NCBI RefSeq assembly: GCF_020080835.1
Contig: NC_058166.1
Span: 10,317,672-10,381,671, forward strand
From: Cotesia glomerata
Lineage: Eukaryota > Arthropoda > Insecta > Hymenoptera > Braconidae
DNA: 64,000 nucleotides
Reading direction: 5' to 3'
Shown: piece by piece, positions 32,421 to 43,749 of the stretch
How the letters are laid out: every line of letters begins with the position of its first letter
Numbering within the stretch: position 1 is the stretch's first letter
Notes under the pieces: model-generated
What the model saw: the letters and a program-made list of their open reading frames with translations, nothing else
Databases searched by the model: none
What the model was told of the DNA's origin: nothing
Program-made: the position numbers and the translations under genes

Positions 32421-34681
32421 AATCTAATTTATTTCTACTATTAATCTGACAGAAAGTTAAACATCTAGAAAAAAAGTATAAATCAATTTTTGTATTTTTT
32501 GTGATGGAAAACAGGTGAAGCCTCACATTTATATTACCTTACTTTTTTTTTAGGACCATTAATTTACTTCATACGAACAAAAACTTGGAAGTTAACTTTG
32601 ACTACAATGACATGCAAGCAATTAATAACAATAAAAAGTAAAATTTCGAGCGAAAATTAGCATATCATCTACAGCTTTGTCTAGATTTACTTGACATCTT
32701 GTGAAGCTTAAAAACATTTACAAGAAACTTGGAAGTGAAGTTTACAAGGTGAATAATTAACCACTTAGGGAAAGTTAAATTCAATTGTAGAGTTAAATTT
32801 AAATTTAAACGACAAACTCTACATTACAATTTATTTGTAAATAAATAATGTTTGTTTTTTTTTTCCGAGTCAATACATTATCCAGGAAACTGCATTGAAA
32901 ACAAAGTACCACAACTGCCGGTAATAATGTACTTTTTATAAATCTATAAGCTTTGCTCACAAAGTATATACTTGTATAACTATATGTATTAGTTCGTTGA
33001 TGCGTTCACTTGGGGTTTTTTTTGTAAAATTCAATATCTTCGTGAACGTGATGTAGAAAAGCTGACAATCATCTCAAAGTCTCTATTTTTAAACGCTTTT
33101 ATCTTTCATGTCGCCCTCTTGTCATTTTCCACTCTCTGGTATTATTACGGGTTTTATACGTTTTTTATTATTACTATTTGTATATACTTTTTGCTGGCAA
33201 ACGCAACACAATTAGTGCATTGAAAAGTACCTACAATAGAATCGGGTGGAAAATAGATTTTTTAAATGGAACAAAAACTTATTATTCGATCAAAACTTTA
33301 AGTTAATATCTTATAAACTTACTCTGTAAGAAGATGGTAGTACATTTTTAGTCCTGTAACTTGAAGTACAACAGTAAAGAAATAAAACACTTCGCTTACG
33401 GAGTAAATCTGGAGTTTTTTTTCTATAGAGTAATTGAGTAGTGAATATTGATATTGTTTCGAAAAAAGTTCAATTATGGAATCTTTAAAGTAAAATAAAT
33501 TTTTATTAGCTCAAATAAATTTCATATTTCAAATTACTAGCTATTACTTTAAACAATTTATCTAAAGCTTACGTTTGTATTAATTAATTATATTTTTTTT
33601 AATATTTGACGGCAACATTGAACTAGATTTTCGTGAAGATTATTTTGTTTTCAACTCTTGTTGAAAACTCTCAATGTAAATAGTTAAAAATAATAAGTAA
33701 TAAAATTACTACGTCCAATTAAATTGAATTAATTACTTTAAAAGTACTTAAATTAACTTTTATAGGGCAATTTTTAGAATTTTTCAACAAATACATTATT
33801 ATAGGGGAAATTTGTCAGAAAATGCTACTTGTAGAAATTAAAAAAATATTGATGTATTTTTTTTTTTAATTTTCAAATTAATTTGTGATATCAAACGAAG
33901 GGAAAAAGTTATATAAATTTTTTTGATCTCTGAAATTACGCATTTTGTAATTTTTGAATGAATAACAACTATTTTGCATATGCCTTAAGCTCGAAATGCG
34001 TAGGTATAGTATGTTTTACTATCGCCTAAAAATAAAAACTCGTTTATTTTAACATTTACATACTTGTTAAATTAATTATGTTCGGTTAAACAGTGAAAAA
34101 GTGCGTACAAAACATCGAAAAAAATGTTAATAAACAAATTTTATTCATTTTAAAGTCTATTGATGAACAATTTTATGCAATAAATGGATTAAAAAAAAGT
34201 TTCCCGAGTCGAATAAAATGAACTTACATGAGCTTTCATCAATTGTTTTAGTAAAGCAGTTAAGTTCATTTAAGTTAATTTTTTCAACTCGGGTTAGTAC
34301 AATATTATACATAAGTATGGTGTTGTTAACACTATAACTCTCGAACAACACAATTAATTGACCTGATTTTTCTTTTATTCAATTTGTATAGATAATTCCC
34401 AGAGGTGATTTGAACATCACAACTCGGTTATTATTTGTTTAGTTGTAAATAGACAATTTCTATTATTATATGTCATAATATTGGCTCATAAGGCAGCTAT
34501 ATGGAATATTTTTTTGCTAACAGAGTTTTAATTAAAATTAATTTATGAAAATCTCGGAAATGACCATTATTATGTTGGCAGATTATCCAAATCTCTGTGT
34601 CGTCATATTTTCAATCGATTAATATAAGATACAAAGACCTGTAACGTAGATTTTTCTCACGCGGTAGATCTTCACGGCAAA
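32421..34681. other. AT-rich DNA without recognisable gene
   Basis: No repeat or gene could be supported. Parts (32990-33200) are less AT-biased and may be single-copy. Short frames such as 34157-34351 (minus) show no domain. Confidence 0.5.
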
Positions 34682-34807
34682 CTATAATTCACTACGTAAC
34701 ACTTCGTCCATCTCAGGCATCTCTCGATCCTCCAGGAACCCCAACAGGCGCCAGCCGACTTTTGTTTCACCGGTATCGGCAACCGGGATTCGATGACTTA
34801 ACTTCAA
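34682..34807 (-). CDS. Candidate short terminal coding exon, unidentified
   Basis: A 42-codon open stretch on the minus strand, in a block much richer in G+C than the AT-rich flanks. It contains IPVADTGETKVGWRLLGFLE followed by an acidic helix-like DREMPEMDEVLRSEL tail and a TAG stop at 34682-34684. There is a possible AG acceptor just upstream (near 34802) but no clear upstream partner exon in the window. I do not recognise the product. It could be the 3' exon of a host gene, a fragment of a mobile-element protein, or chance in a GC patch. Confidence 0.25.
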   Translation of the reverse strand: MKLSHRIPVADTGETKVGWRLLGFLEDREMPEMDEVLRSEL

Positions 34808-34809
34808 TT

Positions 34810-35190
34810 ATAAATAATAATGTATTTTAGCGGTTATGTAGAGATTATTTTGTCTTTGTCAACTTAAAATTTATGCACGCGGCTATGTGAATCAACTAGA
34901 GAGATTAGAGTTTTATGAAATTAAATTAATATTTATTTAAATATTATAAGTAAACAAATAATTAAAATTATTTTTTTATTAAACCAAACAACTAAGATGT
35001 TTTGATAATAAAAATATCAGAAGAAAAAATATTATTATTTGTTAATTTCAAGCAAAGTTTTAAATAATAAAATTATTTAAATTTCGTTATTTATCCTTTA
35101 ACAAATTATACTAATTCTAACTTGACATTTTATTTTTTATCAAACCTCTTATCTCTTAGTGAAATAATTCCCAAATACTTAAGTCATTCT
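34810..35190. other. AT-rich DNA without recognisable gene
   Basis: Plain AT-rich sequence between the GC patch and the CCGTCAC repeat. Nothing recognisable. Confidence 0.5.
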
Positions 35191-35411
35191 TGTAAAAAAA
35201 AACCGTCACGGGACGTCTACGTAGTTGTATTTGACGGTAACAATTGTGACCGGGCTTGTGGCCGTCATTTGCACAACAAACGTGTTGAAAAAAAATTTGT
35301 GACGTCGCTTACCGTCACAAAACGGTATTTATGACGGTCTCGTCACATAAAATCAAAATACCGGTAAATGAACATCTCTACTCTTAGAGCGAGGTGATTA
35401 CCGCGGAGGAA

Positions 35412-37405
35412 CGTGTAACGTCCACGTTTTCAAAAATTATAAAAATAAATAATTTATTTGTCCCCGGCTCGAAATTTGCTCACCGGAGTCCAGGGTCATA
35501 AACGGGGATTACATTATCAATAACAAAATATAAACAAAACACTTCATTTTAAATAAATTAAAGAAAAAGGAAAACCTCTTTATTGGCCTGATCATGTTAA
35601 TAAACGATATAAACAAATATTCGCGGTTCAAAATCGCGAACTAACTGTCAAGAGCTGGTTCCCCGCTTCCCCAGGAGACTAGCCGTCACCCCTGGGCCTA
35701 AACCTCTACCCCGAGAGCGAATGGAGAGTGTCCTCTTCGCCCCCACCTACACGGCTTATGATCACCTACCGTACCTCTGCTGAAGGCTTCGGCACGGGGA
35801 GAAGCACTTTCATCCGGTCGGTTCATGATACTTACCTGGGCCTTGGTCAGACTCCAGGTAGAGTATCATCCTCTGGAATTACTTGGTGAAGAGTATTCGC
35901 CCGAGTAATTCTCCCGAGAAAGAACTGCTTGCTTTATCGAGCCAAATTTTGGCGTTTATCATTTTTCCCCCAACTCTCTTGTAACGAACCGGAAGGGTCG
36001 TTTTAGACACCTGTCCGGTGCCCTCGAACTAGCATTCAAAAATAATTATTTATTATTTTAGTCGTAATTTCCTTCATTTTCTATCCATTCGTTTCGCCAA
36101 ATTCTAAGTTTTTATTTTCGAAACTCAATTCTTTATTATTTTAATCGTAATTTCCTTCATTCTCTATCCATTCGTTTCGTCAAATTCACAATTATTTATT
36201 ATTTTAATCGCAATTTCTTTCATTATATATCCATTCATTGATTTTCCATACTAAATTGTCCTCGGGACTTATAAAATCTTCGCTTACCTAAATTATTTCT
36301 TACAAAATAATAATCGTCATTTCTTTCATTTTATATCCATTCATCGCTTTCCCATACTAAATCTTGTTCGGAACTTAGAATAATTTTCCCAGTCTTTTAA
36401 TTTCTTTTACAATTAATTCGCTCGGCTTCGTAATAATTTCTCACACGCTTAATTTCTTAATTTTAATCATACTTTCAGTAACAATAATATAAAATTATTA
36501 ACTAAATAAATACAATAATTAAATAATAATCGCCGCACTAATAACAATAATTGTTTCTATTAATTTTTAAGTAATTAATAAAAAAATAAACTAAAATACT
36601 CAAATACAAAAAGTAAAATTTTGGTCATAAACGACTGAAATCTTATCGCCCTGAAGTACGAGAGTTTTGGCAGGCTCATGCGGTACCTTGCGGTTGACAG
36701 GCCTCGATTGCTGGATGCTCGAGGGTAGTCAAGAGTGCTGTCTGAGCTCCCAGGGGAGCGGAATCACTGGTAGGTCTGGGTCACTAGTCGTGTGAATGTA
36801 AGAACGTGTGTGGGGGTATGCGTGTCTGGGAGTAGCGTGAAAGTGAGTTGAGCGCATGTAGCAGGTGGCTTGAATGTAGTGAGGGTATCGTGAGAGGTAG
36901 TCTGGCTGGAGTAGTGCATGAGTAAGGATTGTTTTGTGTGGAAGTCCGGCTTGGGACCAGACTAGGGGAGTCTTGTGAAGATCCTCGTAGAGGACGGACG
37001 TACCGTGGCTGCTAGGCAGCGTTAGATGTGTAGCGTAAAAAGGAGTTGGTTGCGAGCTCTCGTTGAGTGAGCATCGTGTTTGAGAATTGAGTTAGGCTCT
37101 CGTATTGGAGCTGGCGTGCCTCACGCTTGCTGTTACCGTAAATGCATGGCCCGAACCATTGTCTTTGTTTCGTGTTCGTTTGAGACTGCTTCCGCGATAT
37201 TTTAATTATGGATTTAGTTTATTTTCCAATTAAGAAGGTTGAGTGTTAGTTCGAGAGTACCGATTAGTATACTAGATATTGTTCAGTCCCATTTTGTAAG
37301 GATATTACTTCCTCTGAGAGACCGAATCACGACCCTCTCTCCATAACCAGCATAAGTGAGCGACACCGAGGTATTCCGTTACCGTCAAGGCCGCTCTTGG
37401 TCTTC
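35412..37405. mobile_element. GC-richer insertion, candidate solo LTR
   Basis: A ~2 kb block with much higher G+C than the surroundings, starting near TGTAACGTCCACG. The 6-mer AGGAAC flanks it on both sides (about 35407-35412 and 37408-37412). It has no long open frame. The C/T-rich and G-rich halves, the internal repeats and a TG-type start suggest a solo long terminal repeat. However, a canonical TG...CA pair with a 4-6 bp duplication does not fit perfectly. Other GC-rich repeats remain possible. Confidence 0.4.
36062..36360. repeat. Short tandem repeats of TCGTAATTTCCTTCATTTTC type
   Basis: Anchors at about 36062, 36145, 36208 and 36313 are followed by TATCCATTC..TTTCGCCAAATT-like sequence. 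Spacing varies (about 83, 63 and 105 bp), and it lies inside the LTR-like block. Confidence 0.6.
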
Positions 37406-37621
37406 TAGGAACATAAAAATTAATTCTACTAGATGGCGATAGTTTGTGACCGTCTCGTCATAACACTGTCGGTCACAAAACCGTTTTGTGACGGTAAAAA
37501 GTCTGTAAAATTACTCGTCACGTGACCAGTGTACATCTCTAAGTGCAGCTCAACATCCTGGAGACAACTAACTTACTAACACACACCCAAGATAGTCCTC
37601 AAAACCATGACACCACCGTAC

Positions 37622-38252
37622 TACGGAAGCCTGGATGGCTCACCGTCAACTTACGAAAAAGTGGCGCTCCTTTCGCCCACAAGTTAACTAGTGCACGAGT
37701 CCACTAGTGCACTTGTGCACTTGTGGAGGCGACGCCACAGTATTAGAAACGAGCTTTTCGAAGGTTTCGCCATTTTGACATGCGTAAATTCAAAAATAAC
37801 GTCTTATTTTGTTATTGTTTACGTTACGCTACAACAATGTAGACATTAATATTGGAAATTTAAATTTATTTTGATTAATTAATTGCTATTGCTGTAAAAT
37901 CGCTCCACAAGTGCACGAGTCCACTAGTGCACTTGTGAACTTGTGGAGGCGATGCGACAGTATTTGAAGAGCGATTTTACAGCAATAGCAATTGATAAAT
38001 TAAAATGAATTTAAGTTTCCAATATTAATGTCCACACTGTTGTAGCGTAACGTAAACAATAACAAAATAAGACGTTATTTTTTAATTTGCGCATGCCAAA
38101 ATGGCGACACCTTCGAAAAGCGCGTTTCTATTACTGTCGCGTTGCCTCCACAAATTCACAAGTGCACAAGTGGACTCGTGCACTAGTTAACTTGTGGGCG
38201 AAAGGAGCGCCACTTTTTCGTAAGTTGACGGTGAGCCAACCAGGCTTCCGTA
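37622..38252. mobile_element. 630 bp near-perfect palindrome (foldback MITE)
   Basis: Arms 37622-~37902 and ~37970-38252 are inverted copies of each other with few differences. They begin TACGGAAGCCTGG and include CACCGTCAACTTACGAAAAA and AAAGGAGCGCCACTTTTTCG. The ~67 bp centre itself contains a CACAAGTGCACGAGTCCACT / GTGCACTTGTG palindrome that is also present near the outer part of each arm. There is no coding sequence. It has the structure of a foldback-type non-autonomous DNA transposon. Confidence 0.8.
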
Positions 38253-38365
38253 CCGTACTCACATAACACTAACTCACATTATTACTCAAATACACTTCTA
38301 CTGCAACGCTACATAAAATGTAACGTTACAGATTTCTTGTATTAAATATTTATTGTTGTATAATT

Positions 38366-38450
38366 TTCATGAAATTTAATGGCAACGATACTCTGTGGAT
38401 CGCCATCTATTTCGATCCGATTGGTCGAGCTGTTCAAAAGTTATAAGAGG

Positions 38451-38503
<53 letters not shown>

Positions 38504-38640
38504 CATTGCGGGAATAGTCAGGGAAGTTTCTTAGGACCTAAAAACGTCGAGATATGATGAAAACTCTATTTTCGAAAAACGAGGTAAAAACATTAACTTC
38601 CCGATTTTCGAAAATTTTTAATTTTCTTAGCGGAAAGTTA
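38366..38640 (+). mobile_element. CTTCCCGC-family repeat, copy C (3' part only)
   Basis: It retains ATTTAATGGCAACGATACTC, the TTCAAAAGTTATAAGAGGTT block, a (CA)n tract (38454-38497), AGTCAGGGAAG and the terminal hairpin ending GCGGAAAGTTA. The 5' two-thirds are missing. It shares the ATTTAATGGCAA.GATACTC variant with copies B and H. Confidence 0.75.
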
Positions 38641-38832
38641 AAAATATAAATCAAAACAATAATCTAGCGGTTCATTAGTAATAAAACACAACTGACAGCG
38701 CAACGTCATGTTGTCTATGTTTTGTTTTGGTTCAAAATAACGCAAAACGTTGAAATTCAAGTTGACCGGTTGATGTGTTTATTTACGAGTATTATTATAA
38801 TAAATCTTATTGTGTCGATGTTATAATTAGCA

Positions 38833-38910
38833 ATGCCGCGATCAAGAAGATCTCATCTTTCCCGAAGAAGCCGTAATGCAATTAGTTATTATACGAAAAA
38901 TTGCGCTTAG
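38833..38910 (+). pseudogene. Helitron-type ORF start, truncated
   Basis: A 25-residue frame starting MPRSRRSHLSRRSRNAISYY. The Arg-rich RSHLSRRSRNA start is one I recall from insect Helitron replicase/helicase proteins. The stop follows immediately, and no Rep or helicase motif is present downstream. A Helitron 3' end follows about 550 bp later, which fits an internally deleted Helitron. Confidence 0.45.
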
Positions 38911-39424
38911 ATAACTTATTTTTGCCGACTGTCAGTTTGAGAATTTTGTATTCCTCGAGCATTTATAAATGTTATATTTTTCAAAGACAATTTAATAAAC
39001 AGTTTCTATATTCAATACATTTATATGATTATTTCTTGACTTGATATGGAAAGGGTTAAAAAATTGTTGTTCGCACAATCCCTTTCTATACTAAGCCTCT
39101 GATTTTATTTTGGGTACTAATGACGCACGCCAAGTACGTTTAAAAAAATGGTTTTAATAGTTAAAATTGCCTCAACATTTTTTCAATTATTGAAAATCAT
39201 AATGGTTACTTGGTTTTTTTTTTTTGTCTTTTTGTAAAGAGTAAATTTTTTTTTGGTTTATTTGTAAATAAAGAGTTGTAAACCTGTACTTGACGCAAAT
39301 TTTTTTACAGTAAAACTCTTTTTTCGGATTTAGATTTTCTTTACATCTACTTTATGTTATAATAAAGAATTTATCTTAATCATTTTGTATTAATTTTTCA
39401 AATCACAAATCTGCTATATCATTG

Positions 39425-39460
39425 ACTGTTTGATGGAACGAAGTTCGCCGGGTCAGCTAG
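39425..39460 (+). mobile_element. Helitron 3' terminus
   Basis: GAACGAAGTTCGCC (short hairpin) is followed by GGGTCAGCTAG and then T. CTAG is at 39457-39460. The GTTCGCCGGGTCAGCTAG end is one I associate with insect Helitrons. The 5' end is not located; it is probably between 38650 and 38830. Confidence 0.6.
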
Positions 39461-39461
39461 T

Positions 39462-40288
39462 TAGTAATAAAAATGAAATTCTTTTCGGAGTAAATTTCAA
39501 TACAGAAGAATTAAATCAATTATAAATCATCCATATTGCAAATTTTTTTACAGTATCTAATTTATAATAAAAAAAAGGATGATTTTTCATTATTTTTCAT
39601 AAGATTATTGCTATTGAAAATTGAACTGGAAAAATCCAATTAGTAAAAGTAGTTCAGATAAACGCTCAGTCAGTTACAGGTAAATGGCTGTGCAGAAAAT
39701 TGGATAAACTCTCGCTTTAGTTTCAACCATTGTTTATTTATTTCTCATCTTTAACTGTATCAATTAAACTCAACAACTTTTGAAATTATTTATTTATTTC
39801 ACTAAAAAAAATCAATTCTTTATTAAAGACAAAAACAAAATAGTTTCATTGATATATATTATCAAAAATTTTTTTATATTATTGAATTATATTTTACACG
39901 GATAATAAAATTTTAATTACATAAGCAACAGACACGACATAGTTTCGTATAAAAATGTTATAAATGCTGGGTCGTGATAAAAATTATGTTATTATTTTAA
40001 CAACATATTTACAGTGTAATAAAATAAAATTATGGTAGTGGACTTTTTTTTTAATAAATTATTAAAGTTATAAGTAACAAACGGACAATAAAATAAATAA
40101 AAAATTTATTTTCAACAGTAATAAAAAATACTTGATTCAAGAAAAATATGGTTGATTCAAAAACGAAATTATTTTTCAGAGATTCGTTTGAGTTGAAGAA
40201 TTTTTTATCTTCTAACTCATTCAAAATATTAAAAAAAAAAAATTTCTTGAACCTTTGTTTGAAACTTATTTTTTATGTTAACACTGAG
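39462..40288. other. AT-rich DNA without recognisable gene
   Basis: Nothing recognisable other than AT-rich low-complexity sequence. Confidence 0.5.
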
Positions 40289-41174
40289 AAAAAAATTAGG
40301 AAAACGGTTGACCCTGAAGGCCATCCCTGCAACTTCCCGCCAATTCTATACCTAAACGCTTGAAATTGCACTTATGACGTTTTTGAGCTCTTCGAGCTCT
40401 CCGAGCTCAAAAAAATACCTTTTGTATGCTTTTGAGCTCTTCGAGCTCAAAAGTTTGATAGAATTTTGATAAAACGCTATTTTTTGAATTTTCAAATCGC
40501 AATAACTTTTGAATGAATGAACCGATTTTCACGCGGTTGGTGGCATTCGACGCAGTTTTTTAAGCTCCATTAAGAATCTTCAAGTTTAAATTGATTGAAG
40601 AAAAAATTCCGGAGTAATTCCGAAAAAACACTTTTTTCGGTTTTTTTTCGTCAACGATAACTCACGAATGAATCAACCGATTTTGACCGGACTGGCAGCG
40701 ATCGACGTGGTTTTTTTATGTTAAGAGCTGATTAGTTTTTGGAATTGATCGGTAGAGCCGTGTAAAGTTATTCCAAAAAAACCCCATTTGAAAAAAAATT
40801 TTTTTGTACTTTTTTTTATGATTTCTCAAAATCTACCGGTCCGAATCGTTCCGAAGTATATTCAAAATCTAAGTTTAGTTAAGCCCTTTCGAATGGCACT
40901 AACCGCGATTAAATCGGTCAAGCCGTTCAAAAGTTATGAGAGGTTTACATACATCCACACACACACACACACACATACATATACATACATACATACATAC
41001 ATACATACATACATTCATACATACAGACATACAGACACCATCGCGGTAATAGTCAAGGAAGCTTCCTAGGACCTCGAAACGTCGAGATTCGATGAAAACT
41101 CGATTTTCGTAAAACGGGGTGAAAACAATAACTTCCCGATTTTTGATAATCTTCGATTTTCTTAGTGGGAAGTT
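40289..41174 (+). mobile_element. CTTCCCGC-family repeat, copy D
   Basis: Both ends are present: AAAAAATTAGGAAAACGGTT then GACCCTGAAGGCCATCCCTG at the left, and the hairpin ending CTTAGTGGGAAGTT at 41174. Internal units number about three. The microsatellite is (CA)n followed by (CATA)n at 40957-41014. Confidence 0.8.
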
Positions 41175-41730
41175 AAAAATACTTCTATTGTGAAAATTTT
41201 GTTGACACAATAAAATATATTTTTGATCATTATTAAGAATATTCATAGTCTGACGAATTGGTCGAATTGAATAAAATTATTTTTACTTAAATAAAGTAAA
41301 ACTATTAATATTCTTCTGTCATAATAAAAAAAATAATAATGACACTAATGATTAATCTTAACTTTAACTGTTAGTCACTATCATATATAAGCATTTATAA
41401 TTTTTCAGAGCTTCATAAAGTCTAAATAAATATAGACGAAGCGTCGCAAATTCAATAAGAGTTCAATTATCGTGACCACCATAATACCAAATACCCATGA
41501 CCCGTATTGAATTAATAAATTTAAATTCAAACCAAGTAAAATTTAAGGTGGCAAACATAAAACTAAAAGGAAAAAGTTCATAAAATATTTTTACGAGAAT
41601 TTTTGTTGACGGTCATCTTTATATATTTCTGCTATTGCCTTAAAAGCATAAAAAAAAATTAAAAAAAAAATGAATGTTGAAATGTTCAATTAAAGCCGAA
41701 TAGCAAAGAAACATGTAAAATTGAATTTTT
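41175..41730. other. AT-rich DNA without recognisable gene
   Basis: No features supported between copy D and the Helentron-like element. Confidence 0.5.
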
Positions 41731-41789
41731 GATGTGAAACATCTATAGCCGCACGTAAAACCGATTTCTGGCGAGGCGACGCATGCCGT

Positions 41790-41870
41790 GGCGACGCGTC
41801 GCCACGCTATATGATGGTATATATATACAGTCTATATGCAGTAGTGTGTACGGTGTGGCGACGCGTCGCC
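41790..41870. repeat. Two copies of the palindrome GGCGACGCGTCGCC
   Basis: The perfect 14 bp palindrome GGCGACGCGTCGCC is present at 41790-41803 and 41857-41870, each preceded by GT. They are 67 bp apart in an otherwise AT-rich promoter-like segment upstream of the first ATG of the element. Possible regulatory or replication-protein binding sites. Confidence 0.6.
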
Positions 41871-42043
41871 ATGCGCAATCGACTGTGTGATTCTCTCCCA
41901 CTCGATCCGGCGTTAAGCCATCTTTCTCGCTACACTGAGCTCGGATACCTATAGTGTATACTCCGTAGTGTATACAGTGTTGTTTACTACGGTGCACATA
42001 ACCTGTGTTTTACTTGAAAACAAATTATTTTTCTGATAATAAA

Positions 42044-43749
42044 ATGTCTGACCGTGATAATTTAGAGAGTGAAAGTGATCAGCCTCCTGCAAAGAAAGCA
42101 AAATCACACTATGACACACTATCAAGTCATCAGTAAATTAATTATATTTTTATAATTAAAGTATGCATTTATCTCTGCATTAAGCACGCGTAGATTTGGT
42201 GTGTTTTGAGCGCCAGTAAATGTAAAATCTACTCTCTTGGTAGATTAAAATTCACATAAATTTCATTGCATATAATGTTTTTAAATTAATTATTAATTTT
42301 AATTTCATTCTTATTGAAATTAATGCATTAAAACAATTGCTTAGAGAATAAATTTATTAAGACCGACAGAATTGTATTTCAAAATCAGCTGATGGCGTGC
42401 AGCGCATGAATGTTTTTCTTATTTGTTATTAATATGAACATTAAAAAATTAATTAATTTTTCACTAATCATAGTGGAATTTATAGTGAAACATTCATTAT
42501 TGATATTTATAATTTACGATCTTTAGTAATATATTGAAATAACTAGCTAAGATTCTTGAGTTTACTAATATATTGAAGCCAATTAAAATTTTTCTGTATA
42601 TTTTAATAACATATTTTTTATAAATATTTCAGAACCTAACAATCATCACAGGGGTCACAAAATATTATTATTGAAACTGGAAATCACCAAGATCAGTTAA
42701 ACACAAGACATACTATTAATTTTATGTAAGATTTTATTAATCTAATAGTACCAGAATATACTAATTTTTATTTAAGCTCTCAAGGAGGTACATATGACGA
42801 TGTGGTCTATGAGTATAGTAAAAGTCATTCTATTTCATTACTTTACGTAGCTTCAACACGAGTAACAAGTCTTGAAGGGTTGTTTATATGTAACAGTCAG
42901 GATAATTTAAGATTTTATCATGGAAGAAGAGTAGATCCATCAGTTTCAAGTTTACAGCAAGAATTTATAAGATTATCTCTAAACAAACTTACTACATTGC
43001 AAGGACTGATCACTGAATTTATAAACTCCAGAAATAAATTAACCATTTATACTTTAAACTGCCAAAGTCTCAGAAAACATACTACTGATTTACAAGATTC
43101 TATTTGTCAAAGGAGTAACTTTTTATTACTAACTGAAACATGGCTTCCTGCAGATGAATCAGTTGACTTACCTAATTTTCATTGTATAGCTAAATTTAAG
43201 AGACAAAATGTTAGAGCCGCTGGAGTTGCCATTTATAAAAACAACAATACTTCACATATTACTACATTCAACATGGATTTAGTAATTCAAAATGCTACAG
43301 AAGTTCATGTCTCCCAAACATCTATTGGCGATATATGTACTTCACACGTTAAACTAGAAGATGGAAGTGAATTGATGATGATTGTTGTGTACATTTCTCC
43401 TAATAAAAAAATAAATGACATTTCATTTTTACACGAGAGATTATTTCCGTACAGTCACAGAGGTTCAATAACTTTCAAAACCAATAAAGACAAACTACCA
43501 TTGATTTTAGCTGGGGATTTCAATGTAAATTTTTCAAAAGATGAATCAACGCCATTAATTACGTTTCTCCAAGAAGAATTTCAATTGCAAATTAATAACA
43601 ATCCAAGAGAACCTATCACCAGATACGGAACAACAATAGATGCTGTATTTATTAGATATCTTGATAATATTATGTCCAATACTTTTGTAACATACTTCAG
43701 TTACCATCGACCAATTGTCACAGTAATACCGTCCTCAGAGGCAACATAG
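42044..43749 (+). pseudogene. Truncated PIF1 helicase-APE endonuclease protein of a Helentron-like element
   Basis: A first segment (42044-42132, MSDRDNLESESDQPPAKKAK start) ends at a good GT donor. An acceptor at 42631-42632 continues in phase into a second segment (IIIETGNHQDQLNTRHTINF). That segment is in frame with the main open region from 42730 to 43749, but two stops interrupt it (TAA at 42637-42639 and 42727-42729). The main region holds the end of a PIF1-like helicase: QGGTYDDVVYEY (motif V region) and YVASTRVTSLEGLFI (motif VI). A ~60-residue linker leads to an endonuclease/exonuclease/phosphatase domain with TLNCQSLRK, LLLTETWLP, LILAGDFNVNF, TIDAVF and a SYHRP in place of the usual SDH. 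The ATG at 42802 often proposed by gene finders is actually GTG, so no true start is visible for the fused part. Confidence 0.65.

Larger units (their letters stand above)
35195..37560. mobile_element. CCGTCAC-motif repeat split by a GC-richer insertion
   Basis: The left part (35195-35400) and right part (37440-37560) share CCGTCACAAAACGG, GACGGTCTCGTCA and ACATCTCTA motifs. Several are in opposite orientation, as in an inverted-repeat element. The ~2 kb between them is of different base composition and is described separately. Exact termini are uncertain. Confidence 0.4.

Noticed and set aside
7067..35334. Many 60-100 codon frames in the AT-rich intervals
   Set aside because: Length and composition are as expected by chance in AT-rich DNA. 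None shows a domain, signal peptide with a credible context, or splice support.
40788..41246. Open frames with His-Thr and Tyr-Ile runs near 40.9 kb
   Set aside because: They read through the CA/CATA microsatellite and the end of repeat copy D. Similar frames appear in every copy because the terminal hairpin region is shared.
42802..42804. Start codon for the helicase-endonuclease frame
   Set aside because: The codon is GTG and the frame is open upstream to 42730 with helicase motif V residues, so it is not a genuine start.
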